A DNA stretch of 64,000 bases from Desulfotignum sp. (GCA_011390635.1 JAABSA010000009.1:55343-119342); one strand, 5' to 3'. Shown: positions 36,344-46,816, counted from the stretch's first letter. Numbers and translations: made by a program. Notes: generated by a model not told the origin, from the sequence alone.

Positions 36344-37210
36344 ATGAAGGACATCATTATGGGTCTGAATTACGAAAATGTAATCGGCAAGTCAGGATTA
36401 TCACCGGCTTCAAGTGCACATGCAGCAACAAGGGAAATGCCTGGAAAAGCTGCCCTGAAACCGCACTCTTTTTCCGATCTGCTCAAACATGTTTCAGGGA
36501 ATCCTGAGACCGATACCATCCGGCCGGAGAAACCCGGGTACTCCCTGAACAAAGAGGAAGCGATCGTGTTATGTCAGAGGGTGGCATTCCAGATGAATGA
36601 AAGTTTGCTTGCCATTCTGTCCGATGGAGAAGAAAAAAGCCGTGCCGGAACCTCTTTGCTGGATGGCTTTGGAGAGATGCTTTCCAGGAAAATGGAAAAC
36701 CAGCCGTCCCTGTCAAAAACAGGACAGGCCGCGTCAGAAAAGGATCTGCTGAAAAAGCAGTCCTGTATGCCTGATCCCATGATTGAAAATGCAAAAAAAA
36801 CCGATATGCCTGTTTCCGACGCACCTGATTCCGGTCTCCACGATATAGAGGAGATCATCAGGAAAGCTGCAAAAACCCATGGCGTGGATGCTGAACTCAT
36901 CAGAAGCGTAATCCAGGCGGAAAGCAATTTCAATTCAAATGCTGTTTCACCCAAAGGAGCGGAGGGATTAATGCAGCTTATGCCGGGAACAGCAAAGGAA
37001 TTGGGCGTAACTGATGCATTTCATCCTGTTCAAAACATCATGGGAGGGACACGCTATCTCAAACAGCTTCTGGACCGCTATGACCAGAATGTACCCCTTG
37101 CTCTGGCCGCTTATAACTGGGGAATGGGGAATGTGGATTCGCAGAAAAGGCCTGTGCCGGCGGAAACCAGAAATTATGTTGCCAAAATTACAGGGGTTTC
37201 ACTCTCATGA
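36344..37210 (+). CDS. Lytic transglycosylase (SLT domain) with long N-terminal extension
   Basis: A 288-residue protein. Residues 1-160 are low-complexity and charged, without a clear signal peptide. The C-terminal SLT domain has 'IRSVIQAESNFNSNAVSPKG' (catalytic Glu), 'EGLMQLMPGTAKELGV', 'GTRYLKQLLDRY' and 'ALAAYNWGMGNV', all standard family-1 motifs. It would cleave peptidoglycan between MurNAc and GlcNAc. A cytoplasm-like N-terminus plus a sigma-54 promoter fits the flagellar FlgJ-type transglycosylases, which are exported by the flagellar system; this is inference. AGGA precedes the ATG at 36344; the in-frame ATG at 36359 after AAGGA is nearly as good. Confidence 0.85.
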   Translation: MKDIIMGLNYENVIGKSGLSPASSAHAATREMPGKAALKPHSFSDLLKHVSGNPETDTIRPEKPGYSLNKEEAIVLCQRVAFQMNESLLAILSDGEEKSRAGTSLLDGFGEMLSRKMENQPSLSKTGQAASEKDLLKKQSCMPDPMIENAKKTDMPVSDAPDSGLHDIEEIIRKAAKTHGVDAELIRSVIQAESNFNSNAVSPKGAEGLMQLMPGTAKELGVTDAFHPVQNIMGGTRYLKQLLDRYDQNVPLALAAYNWGMGNVDSQKRPVPAETRNYVAKITGVSLS

Positions 37211-37350
37211 CCTGCGGTCAATAATGTGCCTGTGCAGATTATGGGGTCGGCATATGCCCTGATTGTATTGGACATTTTGCCAAAAATTTGAAAAGATGCC
37301 CCGCAATTGCCGGACACCGGTTACGGCTGACATAAAGGAAGAAAAACATA

Positions 37351-37887
37351 ATGATACGATCTTTCAGGGGCAAAACACCGCGTATTGCTGCTTCTGCGTT
37401 TGTGGATGACACCGCGGTGCTCATCGGGGATGTGGAAATCGGCGAAGAATCCAGTGTGTGGCCGGGTGCGGTCATCCGGGCGGATCTTGGGAAGATAACC
37501 ATCGGCAGACAAAGCATTGTGGAAGACAACTGTGTGATCCACGCAGGTGCTCCCGGCGGCAGAGACGGAAATGTCTTCATCGGTGACCGGGTGGTCATCG
37601 GCCACGGGGCTGTGCTCAACTGCCGCTCCATCGGCAATTACGTGCTCATCGGCATGAACGCCACCCTGCTCCATGAAGCCTGCATCGGCGATTTCTGCCT
37701 CATCGGTGCCGCCGCCCTGGTGGGGGCCGGCAAAATCATCCCGGATTATTCCCTGGTGTTCGGCGCCCCCGGGAAGATCAAGGGCCGTCCGTCCGAAGAG
37801 CAGCTCTGGTGGGCAAAAAGCGCGTATGAAGAATACAAACCCTTGATTGAGGAATGCAAAAAAGCGCAGAAAAAATCAGGGTTATGA
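37351..37887 (+). CDS. Gamma-carbonic-anhydrase-like hexapeptide-repeat protein
   Basis: A 178-residue left-handed beta-helix protein with repeated hexapeptides ('IGDVEIGEESSVWPGAVIRA', 'IGRQSIVEDNCVIH', 'FIGDRVVIGHGAVLN', 'CRSIGNYVLIG') and a C-terminal helix. The gamma-CA/PaaY family normally supplies three zinc His residues. Here 'CVIHAG' and 'IGHGAVLNC' keep the first two, but the third, usually 'HGC', reads 'NC'. Activity as a carbonic anhydrase is therefore doubtful unless another residue substitutes. AAGGAAG lies upstream of the ATG. Confidence 0.88.
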   Translation: MIRSFRGKTPRIAASAFVDDTAVLIGDVEIGEESSVWPGAVIRADLGKITIGRQSIVEDNCVIHAGAPGGRDGNVFIGDRVVIGHGAVLNCRSIGNYVLIGMNATLLHEACIGDFCLIGAAALVGAGKIIPDYSLVFGAPGKIKGRPSEEQLWWAKSAYEEYKPLIEECKKAQKKSGL

Positions 37888-37901
37888 TCCCTGGGTTTTT
37901 T
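37877..37901 (+). terminator. Weak terminator at the end of the gamma-CA gene
   Basis: A short stem CAGGG/CCCTG (37877-37881 and 37889-37893) followed by GG and six T residues overlaps the stop codon region. Its stability is modest. Confidence 0.35.
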
Positions 37902-37988
37902 ACGTGGCAAATGGCTGCTTGTATGATGACACTGATCCGGCCCCATCAATTGGGTAAATAAAGGAAACAGACAGTCTGACAGAATGGT

Positions 37989-38528
37989 TCACCGCAACCG
38001 TTCCACAAGTGCGGCATATCCGGTCCGGCTGAAATTGGGTGAGCGTTCATTCATGAAGCCATGCAGATATGAGGTCTTGTGGACCGTAACTTTTTTTTTG
38101 CCTGACAGGGCTGCAGCCAGGTCATCAATGCTGAACCCCGGCTCCATTTTGGGGAGTATGTGTTCGATCCGGATACTGGGTACAATATCGCTTGCATGTC
38201 TGATCTGGGAGCCGTAAAAACATACCGCCCGGCCGATTTTTTTCGGGGTCAGGGTTTCCGAAATCCGCCAGATGGCGGCAGCCCCCACACTGAAGCCGAG
38301 CAGGACACTGACCCGGGGAATATCAGCCAGACGTGATGCCAGTATCTCTTCATAAGCACGTATTCCGACATGGGCCATGAAATGCGCATACGCCAGGGGT
38401 TCGTTGTGAAAGCCCATCTGTTTCCCCCCATAGGGATCGATGATCTCAATAACTGATCCGATGGCTCTGGCAAGATCTTCCAGGGCCGGTGTCCTGCCGA
38501 AGATATCCGATACGATCACCTTACCCAT
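37989..38528 (-). CDS. Dienelactone-hydrolase-family alpha/beta hydrolase
   Basis: A 179-residue protein, shorter than typical DLH (about 235). The nucleophile elbow is 'LGFSVGAAAIWR' (Ser in place of the DLH Cys), followed by 'AVCFYGSQIR', then a loop with 'EPGFSIDDL' and a C-terminal 'SYLHGFMNERS' (catalytic His). The N-terminal strands of the fold are shortened. It overlaps the small coiled-coil gene upstream by eight bases, so they are co-transcribed. The substrate is unknown; the fold and triad positions are the only support. Confidence 0.78.
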   Translation of the reverse strand: MGKVIVSDIFGRTPALEDLARAIGSVIEIIDPYGGKQMGFHNEPLAYAHFMAHVGIRAYEEILASRLADIPRVSVLLGFSVGAAAIWRISETLTPKKIGRAVCFYGSQIRHASDIVPSIRIEHILPKMEPGFSIDDLAAALSGKKKVTVHKTSYLHGFMNERSPNFSRTGYAALVERLR

Positions 38529-38739
38529 TTTTCAGGTCAGCCAGCTGTTTCATCAGGTCATCATATTCATCTTCATGGGCCAGAAGGTCCATCATCACCG
38601 GCGGTTTGACGGAGTGGGCCGGCAGCCGATCTTTGGTTTCCCTGATCAGAATTTCCAGTTCCGCCACCCTCTTTTTGATCTCTTCCTCGGTTTTCAAGTA
38701 TATCAATGCCTCCTGTAGTTTTTGACATGAGCATATCAC
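38521..38739 (-). CDS. Small conserved coiled-coil protein of unknown function
   Basis: Seventy-two residues, mostly helix: 'TEEEIKKRVAELEILIRETK' then 'LPAHSVKPPVMMDLLAHEDE'. The Pro-containing middle and the acidic end look conserved, but I cannot name a family. It overlaps the hydrolase start by eight bases. Its start codon lies only five bases from copy 2 of the inverted-repeat element, so the original promoter region has been replaced and expression may depend on sequences beyond the element. Confidence 0.6.
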   Translation of the reverse strand: MICSCQKLQEALIYLKTEEEIKKRVAELEILIRETKDRLPAHSVKPPVMMDLLAHEDEYDDLMKQLADLKNG

Positions 38740-38744
38740 TGTTT

Positions 38745-38862
38745 GGGGTCAGAAGTTAACTTTTTTGTCTTTTTTACACCCATGGGATCAAATTTTACAT
38801 TCATGGGATCAAATATGCGCCGCCGCTTCCAAAAAAGGCAAAAAAAGTTAACTTCTGACCCC
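38745..38862. repeat. 118-bp inverted-repeat (MITE/REP-like) element, copy 2
   Basis: The left arm GGGGTCAGAAGTTAACTTTT and the right arm (its exact complement at the far end) pair over at least 22 bases and imperfectly for about 33. The interior holds two direct copies of CATGGGATCAAAT (38781-38793 and 38802-38814), 21 bases apart. It shares its terminal sequence with copy 1 at 36078-36179. Confidence 0.8.
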
Positions 38863-38990
38863 GACGATTTCTCTTTCAACCCGATTTGGAATATGGTATT
38901 GATAAAAGTTTTAAATGTATGATCATACTTGGTGACAGCTGCTGCGGCATGGGGATAACAGGCACAGATGCCTTGACATAAGAGGGGACA

Positions 38991-40670
38991 ATGGAAGAGA
39001 CGAGCAACAGAGGCCATTTTATTGAAACCATTATCCGGCAGGATGTGGAAAATAATAAGAACAACGGCAGGGTGGCTACCCGGTTTCCGCCGGAACCCAA
39101 CGGGTATCTGCACATCGGCCATGCCAAATCCATCTGCCTGAATTTTAACATGGCAGAAAAATTTTCCGGACACTGCAACCTGCGGTTCGATGATTCCAAC
39201 CCGGCCAAGGAAAAACAGATTTATATCGACTCCATTGAATCCACTGTGCACTGGCTGGGGTTTGATTATGGAAAAGCCTTGTTTGCCTCGGATTATTTTG
39301 ACCGGCTGTATGCCTTTGCAGAAGAACTCATTGAAAAAGGACTGGCCTATGTGTGCAGCCTGCCGGCAGAAGAGATCCGGGCATACCGGGGCACCCTGAC
39401 CGAACCTGGGAAAAACAGTCCGTTCCGAAACCGGTCCGTGGCAGAGAATCTGGATCTGTTCCGGCGCATGAAAAACGGTGCGTTTGAAGAGGGAAAGCAC
39501 ATCCTGCGGGCCAAAATCGACATGGCTTCCCCCAACATCAACCTGCGGGATCCTGTGATCTACCGCATCAAAAAAGCCCCCCATCCCAGGACCGGGGACA
39601 AATGGTGCATCTATCCCATGTATGATTTCACCCATTGCGTGTCAGATGCCCTGGAAGGCATCAGCCATTCCCTGTGCAGCCTGGAATTTGAGGACCACCG
39701 TCCCCTGTATGACTGGTACCTGGACAATCTGTCCGTGCCCTGCCATCCCCAGCAGATCGAATTTGCCCGCATGAATATCAATTACACGGTTTTGTCCAAG
39801 CGCAAGCTCCAGCTGCTGGTGGAGCAGGGCCATGTAGCGGGCTGGGATGACCCCCGGCTGCCCACCCTGGAGGGGATGCGGCGGCGGGGATATACCCCGT
39901 CAGCCATCAGAAAATTCTGCGACACCATCGGCGTGTCCAAAAAAGAAAGCCGCATCGACGTGGGCCTGCTGGAATCCTGCCTCAGGGATGACCTCAATGA
40001 AACAGCCCCCCGGGCCATGGGGGTGCTGCGGCCGCTGAAGGTGATCATCGAAAACTATCCGGAAGACAAAACCGAAACCCTTTCCGCCATGGTCCATCCC
40101 CAGAAACCGGAGATGGGCACCCGGGAAATCACTTTTTCCAGAGAGATCTATGTGGAGCAGGAAGATTTCATGGAAGATCCCCCGAAAAAATTTTTCCGCC
40201 TGGGGCCGGGCCGGGAGGTGCGGCTGCGCAATGCCTATTATGTAACCTGCAAAGAGGTGATCAAGGATGAAAAGGGCGATGTCACCGCCCTGATCTGCAC
40301 CTATGATCCAAAAACCCGCGGCGGCAACGCCCCGGACGGCAGAAAGGTGAAAGGCACCATCCACTGGGTAAATGCAGCGGACTGCCTGTCCGCCCGGGTG
40401 CGGCTGTATGACAGGCTGTTCACCCAGGAGGATCCGGAAAAAGGGGGGCAGGATTTTACACAGAACCTGAATCCCGCATCCCTGGAAACATTAGGTGACT
40501 GCAAACTGGAAAAACCCCTTTCCGATGCCCGGCCGGAACAGGTGTTTCAGTTGGAGCGCCTGGGGTATTTCTGCCTGGATGCCAAAGACAGCACGGATGG
40601 GGCACCGGTCTTAAACCGCACCGTGACCTTGCGGGACACCTGGGCCAAAGTGACTGGAAAACAACGATAA
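38991..40670 (+). CDS. glnS: Glutaminyl-tRNA synthetase
   Basis: A 559-residue class I synthetase, close to E. coli GlnS in length. 'FPPEPNGYLHIGHAKS' holds the HIGH motif (residues 41-44), 'LRFDDSNPAKE' binds the amino acid, 'MYDFTHCVSDALEGISHSLC' is the GlnS/GluRS signature, and 'VLSKRKL' is the KMSKS motif. The C-terminal anticodon-binding beta barrels are complete. It charges tRNA-Gln directly. AGAGGGG precedes the ATG. A 12-base palindrome, GTATGATCATAC, lies at 38917-38928 in its leader. Confidence 0.97.
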   Translation: MEETSNRGHFIETIIRQDVENNKNNGRVATRFPPEPNGYLHIGHAKSICLNFNMAEKFSGHCNLRFDDSNPAKEKQIYIDSIESTVHWLGFDYGKALFASDYFDRLYAFAEELIEKGLAYVCSLPAEEIRAYRGTLTEPGKNSPFRNRSVAENLDLFRRMKNGAFEEGKHILRAKIDMASPNINLRDPVIYRIKKAPHPRTGDKWCIYPMYDFTHCVSDALEGISHSLCSLEFEDHRPLYDWYLDNLSVPCHPQQIEFARMNINYTVLSKRKLQLLVEQGHVAGWDDPRLPTLEGMRRRGYTPSAIRKFCDTIGVSKKESRIDVGLLESCLRDDLNETAPRAMGVLRPLKVIIENYPEDKTETLSAMVHPQKPEMGTREITFSREIYVEQEDFMEDPPKKFFRLGPGREVRLRNAYYVTCKEVIKDEKGDVTALICTYDPKTRGGNAPDGRKVKGTIHWVNAADCLSARVRLYDRLFTQEDPEKGGQDFTQNLNPASLETLGDCKLEKPLSDARPEQVFQLERLGYFCLDAKDSTDGAPVLNRTVTLRDTWAKVTGKQR

Positions 40671-40707
40671 TGAATGAAACCATATGACAACGGTTGGGAG
40701 GCAGGCG

Positions 40708-42156
40708 ATGATCGACCGGATGCAGCGGCTCTCTTTTCAGGACCTGACCCGGATTCACGACGCATCCATGAATATTTTGAAAACTACGGGTATCGACTTC
40801 AACCATGAGCGCATTGCCGGCATGTTCAAGTCCCGCGGGTTTGACACCCACGGCACCCGGGTCTATTTCAAAGAGACCGATATCTACAACGCCCTTTCCA
40901 CAACAGTGCCCGCGTTCACGCTCCATGCAAGAAATCCGGCGAAAAACGTGACCATCGGCGGCCCTGAGGGATTCGTGTTCATTCCCACGGGCGGGGCCAC
41001 CTGTATCGCCGGCACCGACGGCACCCGGCGCCCGGCCACCATGGCGGATTTCACGGCCTGCTGCAAACTGGTGCAGACCTCGGACCAGGTGGATATGGGC
41101 GGGTATCTCATGGTCCAGCCCACGGACCTGCCCGGGGAAACCGCCAATCTGGACATGATGCTGGCCTACATGACCCTGTGTGATAAACCAGTTTTCGGGG
41201 CATCCGGCAGTGGCCAGGAAGCAGCAGATGCCCTGGAAATGGCCGCCATTATCTTCGGCGGCCGGGAAAAGATGCTGAACATGCCGGTGGTGGCAGCCGT
41301 GGCCAATACCCTGTCGCCTCTTCGCTTTTCAAAAGAAGAGGGGGATGTGATCCTGCAGATGGCCGGATGGCGGCAGCCCGTGGTGATCTCCAACATGATT
41401 CTGGCCGGTATCAGCGGTCCGGTTTCCCTGCCGGAACTGCTGGCCCTGGAGAACGCGGAAGTTCTGGCCGGCGTGGTGCTCACCCAGCTGGTGAGTCCGG
41501 GCACCCCGGTATTGTACGGCTCCTCTTCCGCGCCCATTGACATGCGCACCATGGTGTCGGCCGTGGGTACCTCCGAAGCTGTCAAGATCGCCAGTGCCAC
41601 CGCCCAGATGGCCGGGTTCTACAGCCTGCCCTGCCGGGCCGGGGGCAGCCTCACCGACGCCCATCTGCCCGATGCCCAGGCCATGGCAGAAGGCACCCTC
41701 ATGCTTTCCACGGTGGTGCGCAACGGGGCCCATTTCATCTACCATGCCTGCGGCCAGATGGGGTCCTATATCTCCATGGGGTATGAGAAATGGCTCCTGG
41801 ACGAGGAGATATGCCGCATGGTGAGAAACATCCTGACCCCGATGATCCCTGCCGGGGACACCATTGACACGGACCTGGTGAACCAGGTGGGCATCGGGGG
41901 CCAGTACCTGACACATCCCTCTACGTTCCAGAAGTTCCGGAATCTGTCCGCCTCAAGGCTGTTCAACCGCAAGGATTATACAAGGTGGCACAAGGGCGGG
42001 GCCAGACGGGTGGAGGACCAGGCATATGATGCCCTGGGCCCCCGGCTGGAAAGTTATGAAAAACCGCCCATAGACCCGGGAGTCGCGGATGCCCTGGCCG
42101 CCTATGTGGCCGCCAGGAAATTCAATCATCAGCCCGCAGCCAACCTGTTGACCTGA
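40708..42156 (+). CDS. MttB-family (non-pyrrolysine) methyltransferase
   Basis: The start at 40708 has GGGAGG six bases upstream; the frame opens at 40684 without one. The 482-residue protein belongs to the trimethylamine/glycine betaine methyltransferase superfamily ('LTRIHDASMNILKTTGIDF', 'GFVFIPTGGATCIAGTDG', 'YGSSSAPIDMRTM', 'SLPCRAGGSLTDAHLPDAQA'). No in-frame TAG is present, so it is a non-Pyl member. These transfer methyl groups from quaternary amines to a corrinoid protein. No corrinoid protein, reactivase or second methyltransferase is adjacent, so it is an orphan here. It follows glnS by 37 bases. Confidence 0.88.
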   Translation: MIDRMQRLSFQDLTRIHDASMNILKTTGIDFNHERIAGMFKSRGFDTHGTRVYFKETDIYNALSTTVPAFTLHARNPAKNVTIGGPEGFVFIPTGGATCIAGTDGTRRPATMADFTACCKLVQTSDQVDMGGYLMVQPTDLPGETANLDMMLAYMTLCDKPVFGASGSGQEAADALEMAAIIFGGREKMLNMPVVAAVANTLSPLRFSKEEGDVILQMAGWRQPVVISNMILAGISGPVSLPELLALENAEVLAGVVLTQLVSPGTPVLYGSSSAPIDMRTMVSAVGTSEAVKIASATAQMAGFYSLPCRAGGSLTDAHLPDAQAMAEGTLMLSTVVRNGAHFIYHACGQMGSYISMGYEKWLLDEEICRMVRNILTPMIPAGDTIDTDLVNQVGIGGQYLTHPSTFQKFRNLSASRLFNRKDYTRWHKGGARRVEDQAYDALGPRLESYEKPPIDPGVADALAAYVAARKFNHQPAANLLT

Positions 42157-42233
42157 CGGGCAATTGTTGACAATACGCGGCCGGTGCTTACCATTATCGT
42201 GTTTATTCCAATAGATGATTCAGGAGACACCCC

Positions 42234-44597
42234 ATGGAAAATACGCTGCCATTGGCAGAATCTGAAAGTGTTCAGGCCAACGCCTTCCTGAGCCTGGCCC
42301 CTCTGTTAAAATTCTGGGAAACCGAACTGGTGCCCAGATGCCCCCACATGGCCGGCATGTTTGCCGGCATCATGGAACGGCTGCCCCGGTCTCTTACGAA
42401 AGATATCCTGGACCTGTCCGAGCTGGAGGCACATGCAGATATTTTCCATGCACTGATGAGCGCAGTTGTATCTCCGGCATCCTTTGATACGGAGCTGACC
42501 GCAGCCTTTGCGCCTTGTTCCTTTGACAGCTTTTATGCCACACCCCGTTTTCAACGGCTTTTCCTGAATCAAAACAATGCATTGAAATCAACCCTTATGG
42601 AGACCATTGATTTCAATATGAACAAAAAAATGCTCAGCGCCTATTATCTGATCCTGGAAAGGATTTACGGTTTTACCGGCCCGTTTACCAGCAATCTGAA
42701 CACCCAGGGAATGATTGATGAGAAAACCGGCCTGGTCCGTTATTACGAGGAGTTTCCTGATCACCAGTTCGTTGAACTGACCCCGGTTGGCACCCCGCGC
42801 CCTTTGTCTGATACCGACCGGGAATGGATCATGGATAACCTGAACGACATTGAACAGCTGAGCCGGTTGATCGATCTGGCCCAGTTCCAGTTCAAGGGAT
42901 TTCTCATTATCCGGGTCCAGGATGTGACGGAAAAAGCCATTTTGTCTTTTCTGGAGCGGGACCTGGTGGACGAAAACTCCATTTTTTCCTCCCGGGGCAT
43001 CCAGCAGATCGAATCCAGGATCCAGTCGCTCTTCCGCCGGCCGGACCTGGGGGTGTCCGTTGCCTCCCTCAAGGGGGATCAGGTCATGGTGACCAAAAAC
43101 GATCACCATTCAAAGGTGGACTGCCTGTTTTCCAACTCCCACCACATCTGCCTGGAGGATCTGGAAGATTCGGTCTGGATGTCTGCGGCTAAAGGGGGAA
43201 AAGTGTGCCGGGTGGCGGACCTGTCCAGAAAAAATCCTTTGATTCGTGCCGAGTCCGAAGCGGTGGCTGCAGGGATCCGGTCCATGCTGCTGACTCCCCT
43301 GTCATACCAGGGGAAAAAAATCGGCCTTCTGGAGGTGTTTTCCCCGCACCCCAATGACTTCGGACCTTTCGAAGCCCTCCTCATGGAACAGATTTCCCCG
43401 CTGTTCGCCGTGGCCTTAAAGCGGGGCCAGGATGAACTGGCAAAGCATGTGCAGACGGTGATCAAAGAACAGTGCACTGCCGTGCATCCGTCTGTGGAAT
43501 GGCGGTTCAGAAAGGCGGCTCTGGCCCATCTGGATGCCCTGCGCCAGGGAAATCCATCCCCGAAAATGGAAGACATCGTGTTCAAGGATGTGGTCCCGTT
43601 CTACGGGCAGTCCGATATCCGGGGCTCGTCCCGGGCAAGAAACCAGGGGATCCAGCAGGACCTGAGCCGGCAGCTGGCCCTTGCCAGGGAGATCATGTCA
43701 TCTGCTGCTGAAAAAAGGCCCTGGCCCCTGCTCCAGGAGTATATGTACCGCATCGACAAACTCAGCGATACCCTGTCCGCCGGTGTCACCTCCAGTGATG
43801 AGGACAGCGTTTACCAGCTCCTCAACCAGGAAGTGGCGACCACCTTTGAATCCCTGAAAGGCATCTCCGTCGAGATGGGGGAAAAGATCGACCGCTACAA
43901 CCGGGCCGTGGACCCGGCAACCGGCATGGTCCATCACAAGCGCAAGGAATATGAGGACAGCGTGGCTTCCCTGAATTCAGCGCTCTCTTCCTATCTGGAA
44001 AAAGAGGATGCCCGGATCCAGGAATCCTTTCCCCATTATTTTGAAAAACGCCAGACCGACGGGGTGGACTACATGATGTACATAGGAGCCGCCATGATGG
44101 AAATCGGTATCCTGTCAGGTTTCCACATCAAGGACATGACCCTGTGGCAGATCATGATGGCCTGCGGCATGGCCCGGCAGACACAAAAAGTCCAGCCGGA
44201 CCTGAAGATCCCGCTGGATACCTGCCACCTCATCCTGGTAAATCACTCCCCGCTGTCCATCCGGTTCCGGTATGATGAAAAACGGTTTGATGTTGACGGG
44301 GCTTATGATGTGAGACATGAGATCATCAAATCCCGGCTGGACAAGGCCCTGGTCAATGGATCCGGGGAGCGCCTCACCCAGCCGGGCCGCATTGCACTGG
44401 TGTATGCCAATCCCGCGGAAGAAAGGGAGATTGAGCAGCACATCCGGTTTCTCACCGACCTGGGCCAGCTGAAAAACGACCCGGAACTTCTCGACCTGGA
44501 TGATCTGCCCGATGTTATGGGACTCAAAGCGATTCGGGTGGGGGTGAACCTGTCGGCCCGGGAGGTGGAAAATATTATTCCCATGCGGACCGGATAG
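42234..44597 (+). CDS. Large GAF-domain-containing protein of unknown function
   Basis: A 787-residue cytoplasmic protein with AGGAGA before the ATG. Residues about 1-260 form a helical region without a known pattern; a GAF-like domain lies near 290-400 ('VAAGIRSMLLTPLSYQGKKI', 'GLLEVFSPHPNDFGPFEALL'); the rest is helical with conserved patches such as 'EDIVFKDVVPFYGQSDIRGS' and 'MMYIGAAMMEIGIL'. Similar full-length GAF proteins exist in Bacteroidetes and some deltaproteobacteria, but I know of no assigned role. No kinase, cyclase or DNA-binding domain is present, so any output must come through the unknown C-terminal region. It is downstream of the methyltransferase gene, 77 bases apart. Confidence 0.78.
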   Translation: MENTLPLAESESVQANAFLSLAPLLKFWETELVPRCPHMAGMFAGIMERLPRSLTKDILDLSELEAHADIFHALMSAVVSPASFDTELTAAFAPCSFDSFYATPRFQRLFLNQNNALKSTLMETIDFNMNKKMLSAYYLILERIYGFTGPFTSNLNTQGMIDEKTGLVRYYEEFPDHQFVELTPVGTPRPLSDTDREWIMDNLNDIEQLSRLIDLAQFQFKGFLIIRVQDVTEKAILSFLERDLVDENSIFSSRGIQQIESRIQSLFRRPDLGVSVASLKGDQVMVTKNDHHSKVDCLFSNSHHICLEDLEDSVWMSAAKGGKVCRVADLSRKNPLIRAESEAVAAGIRSMLLTPLSYQGKKIGLLEVFSPHPNDFGPFEALLMEQISPLFAVALKRGQDELAKHVQTVIKEQCTAVHPSVEWRFRKAALAHLDALRQGNPSPKMEDIVFKDVVPFYGQSDIRGSSRARNQGIQQDLSRQLALAREIMSSAAEKRPWPLLQEYMYRIDKLSDTLSAGVTSSDEDSVYQLLNQEVATTFESLKGISVEMGEKIDRYNRAVDPATGMVHHKRKEYEDSVASLNSALSSYLEKEDARIQESFPHYFEKRQTDGVDYMMYIGAAMMEIGILSGFHIKDMTLWQIMMACGMARQTQKVQPDLKIPLDTCHLILVNHSPLSIRFRYDEKRFDVDGAYDVRHEIIKSRLDKALVNGSGERLTQPGRIALVYANPAEEREIEQHIRFLTDLGQLKNDPELLDLDDLPDVMGLKAIRVGVNLSAREVENIIPMRTG

Positions 44598-44711
44598 TGC
44601 CTCTCTAACGCAGAAAACCCGCAACCCGGTTGCCCCTACTCATTTTCTTGTTTTTTTAACAGAAACTGAGGAGTAAGGCGCTGACAAGGCCTGAACGGCA
44701 GCTGAAAAAAG

Positions 44712-46154
<1,443 letters not shown>

Positions 46155-46170
46155 ATTTTTTTCCTGAATG

Positions 46171-46665
46171 TCAAGAGGAACAGGTTGCAATCAAAACAAC
46201 GGCCTGGGCTGCAATGCCTTCTTTTCGGCCGATGAATCCCAGGTGCTCGGTGGTGGTGGCCTTCACGTTCACACATCCTGGTGATATTTCCAGTGTTTCA
46301 GCTATGCTTTCAGCCATCTGCTGTTTTTTCGGCCCCAGTTTCGGGACCTGGGCGAATACGGTGCAGTCCAGGTTCATGATCCGGTATCCGGCCTGTGCCA
46401 GCTTCCGGGTGCAGGTGGCCAGCAAAATCCGGGAATCGATGTCTCTGTATTTCGGATCGGTATCCGGAAACAGATCCCCGATATCCCCTAAGCCGGCCGC
46501 ACCCAGGATGGCGTCGCACACGGCATGGATCAGGACATCGGCATCGGAATGCCCGGCCAGTCCCCTGTCATGGTCGATCTTCACCCCTCCCAGGATCAGG
46601 TCACGGCCTGTGGCAAACCCATGCACATCCGTGCCCATGCCGATCCTGATATTTGAAGTGTCCAT
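46171..46665 (-). CDS. ispF: 2-C-methyl-D-erythritol 2,4-cyclodiphosphate synthase
   Basis: A 164-residue MEP-pathway enzyme that forms MEcPP from CDP-ME2P. The metal and active-site motifs are visible: 'GTDVHGF' (Asp, His), '[13 protein letters not shown]' (His) and '[14 protein letters not shown]'. The first part, 'RIGMGTDVH', begins near residue 6. A GTG four codons upstream (46677) with AAGG before it is an alternative start. ispD is not next to it. It is the first gene of the ispF-cysS unit. Confidence 0.96.
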   Translation of the reverse strand: MDTSNIRIGMGTDVHGFATGRDLILGGVKIDHDRGLAGHSDADVLIHAVCDAILGAAGLGDIGDLFPDTDPKYRDIDSRILLATCTRKLAQAGYRIMNLDCTVFAQVPKLGPKKQQMAESIAETLEISPGCVNVKATTTEHLGFIGRKEGIAAQAVVLIATCSS

Positions 46666-46787
46666 GTGTGTCACCAAATGCCTTTTTCATGTTTGTGCAA
46701 TGTAAAATGATAAAATATCATATTCTCCGGCGGTTTGGAACATAAAACACCATGGAGGTCCGGGCAATTTGATCAATCTTTCTATTC

Positions 46788-46816
46788 TTGTCAATGTACC
46801 CCATTTGAGCTATATT
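46788..46816 (+). promoter_or_regulatory. Sigma-70-type promoter of the RelB-like antitoxin gene
   Basis: TTGTCA (46788-46793) and TATATT (46811-46816) are separated by exactly 17 bases, giving a good vegetative promoter 31 bases before the antitoxin ATG. Confidence 0.65.

Noticed and set aside
38736..39635. 299-codon leftward frame across the inverted-repeat element and glnS start
   Set aside because: It is the antisense shadow of glnS extended through the repeat; glnS is unmistakable on the other strand.
40708..42156. Pyrrolysine-containing MttB
   Set aside because: No in-frame TAG lies in the gene; the frame is continuous to a TGA stop, so it is a non-Pyl member.
42167..42197. Sigma-70 promoter TTGACA/CATTAT before the GAF gene
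   Set aside because: The spacer is 19 bases and the -10 match is weak; not listed as a feature.
44598..44711. Terminator after the GAF gene
   Set aside because: GCAAC/GTTGC has a five-base stem and the T-run is about 18 bases away.
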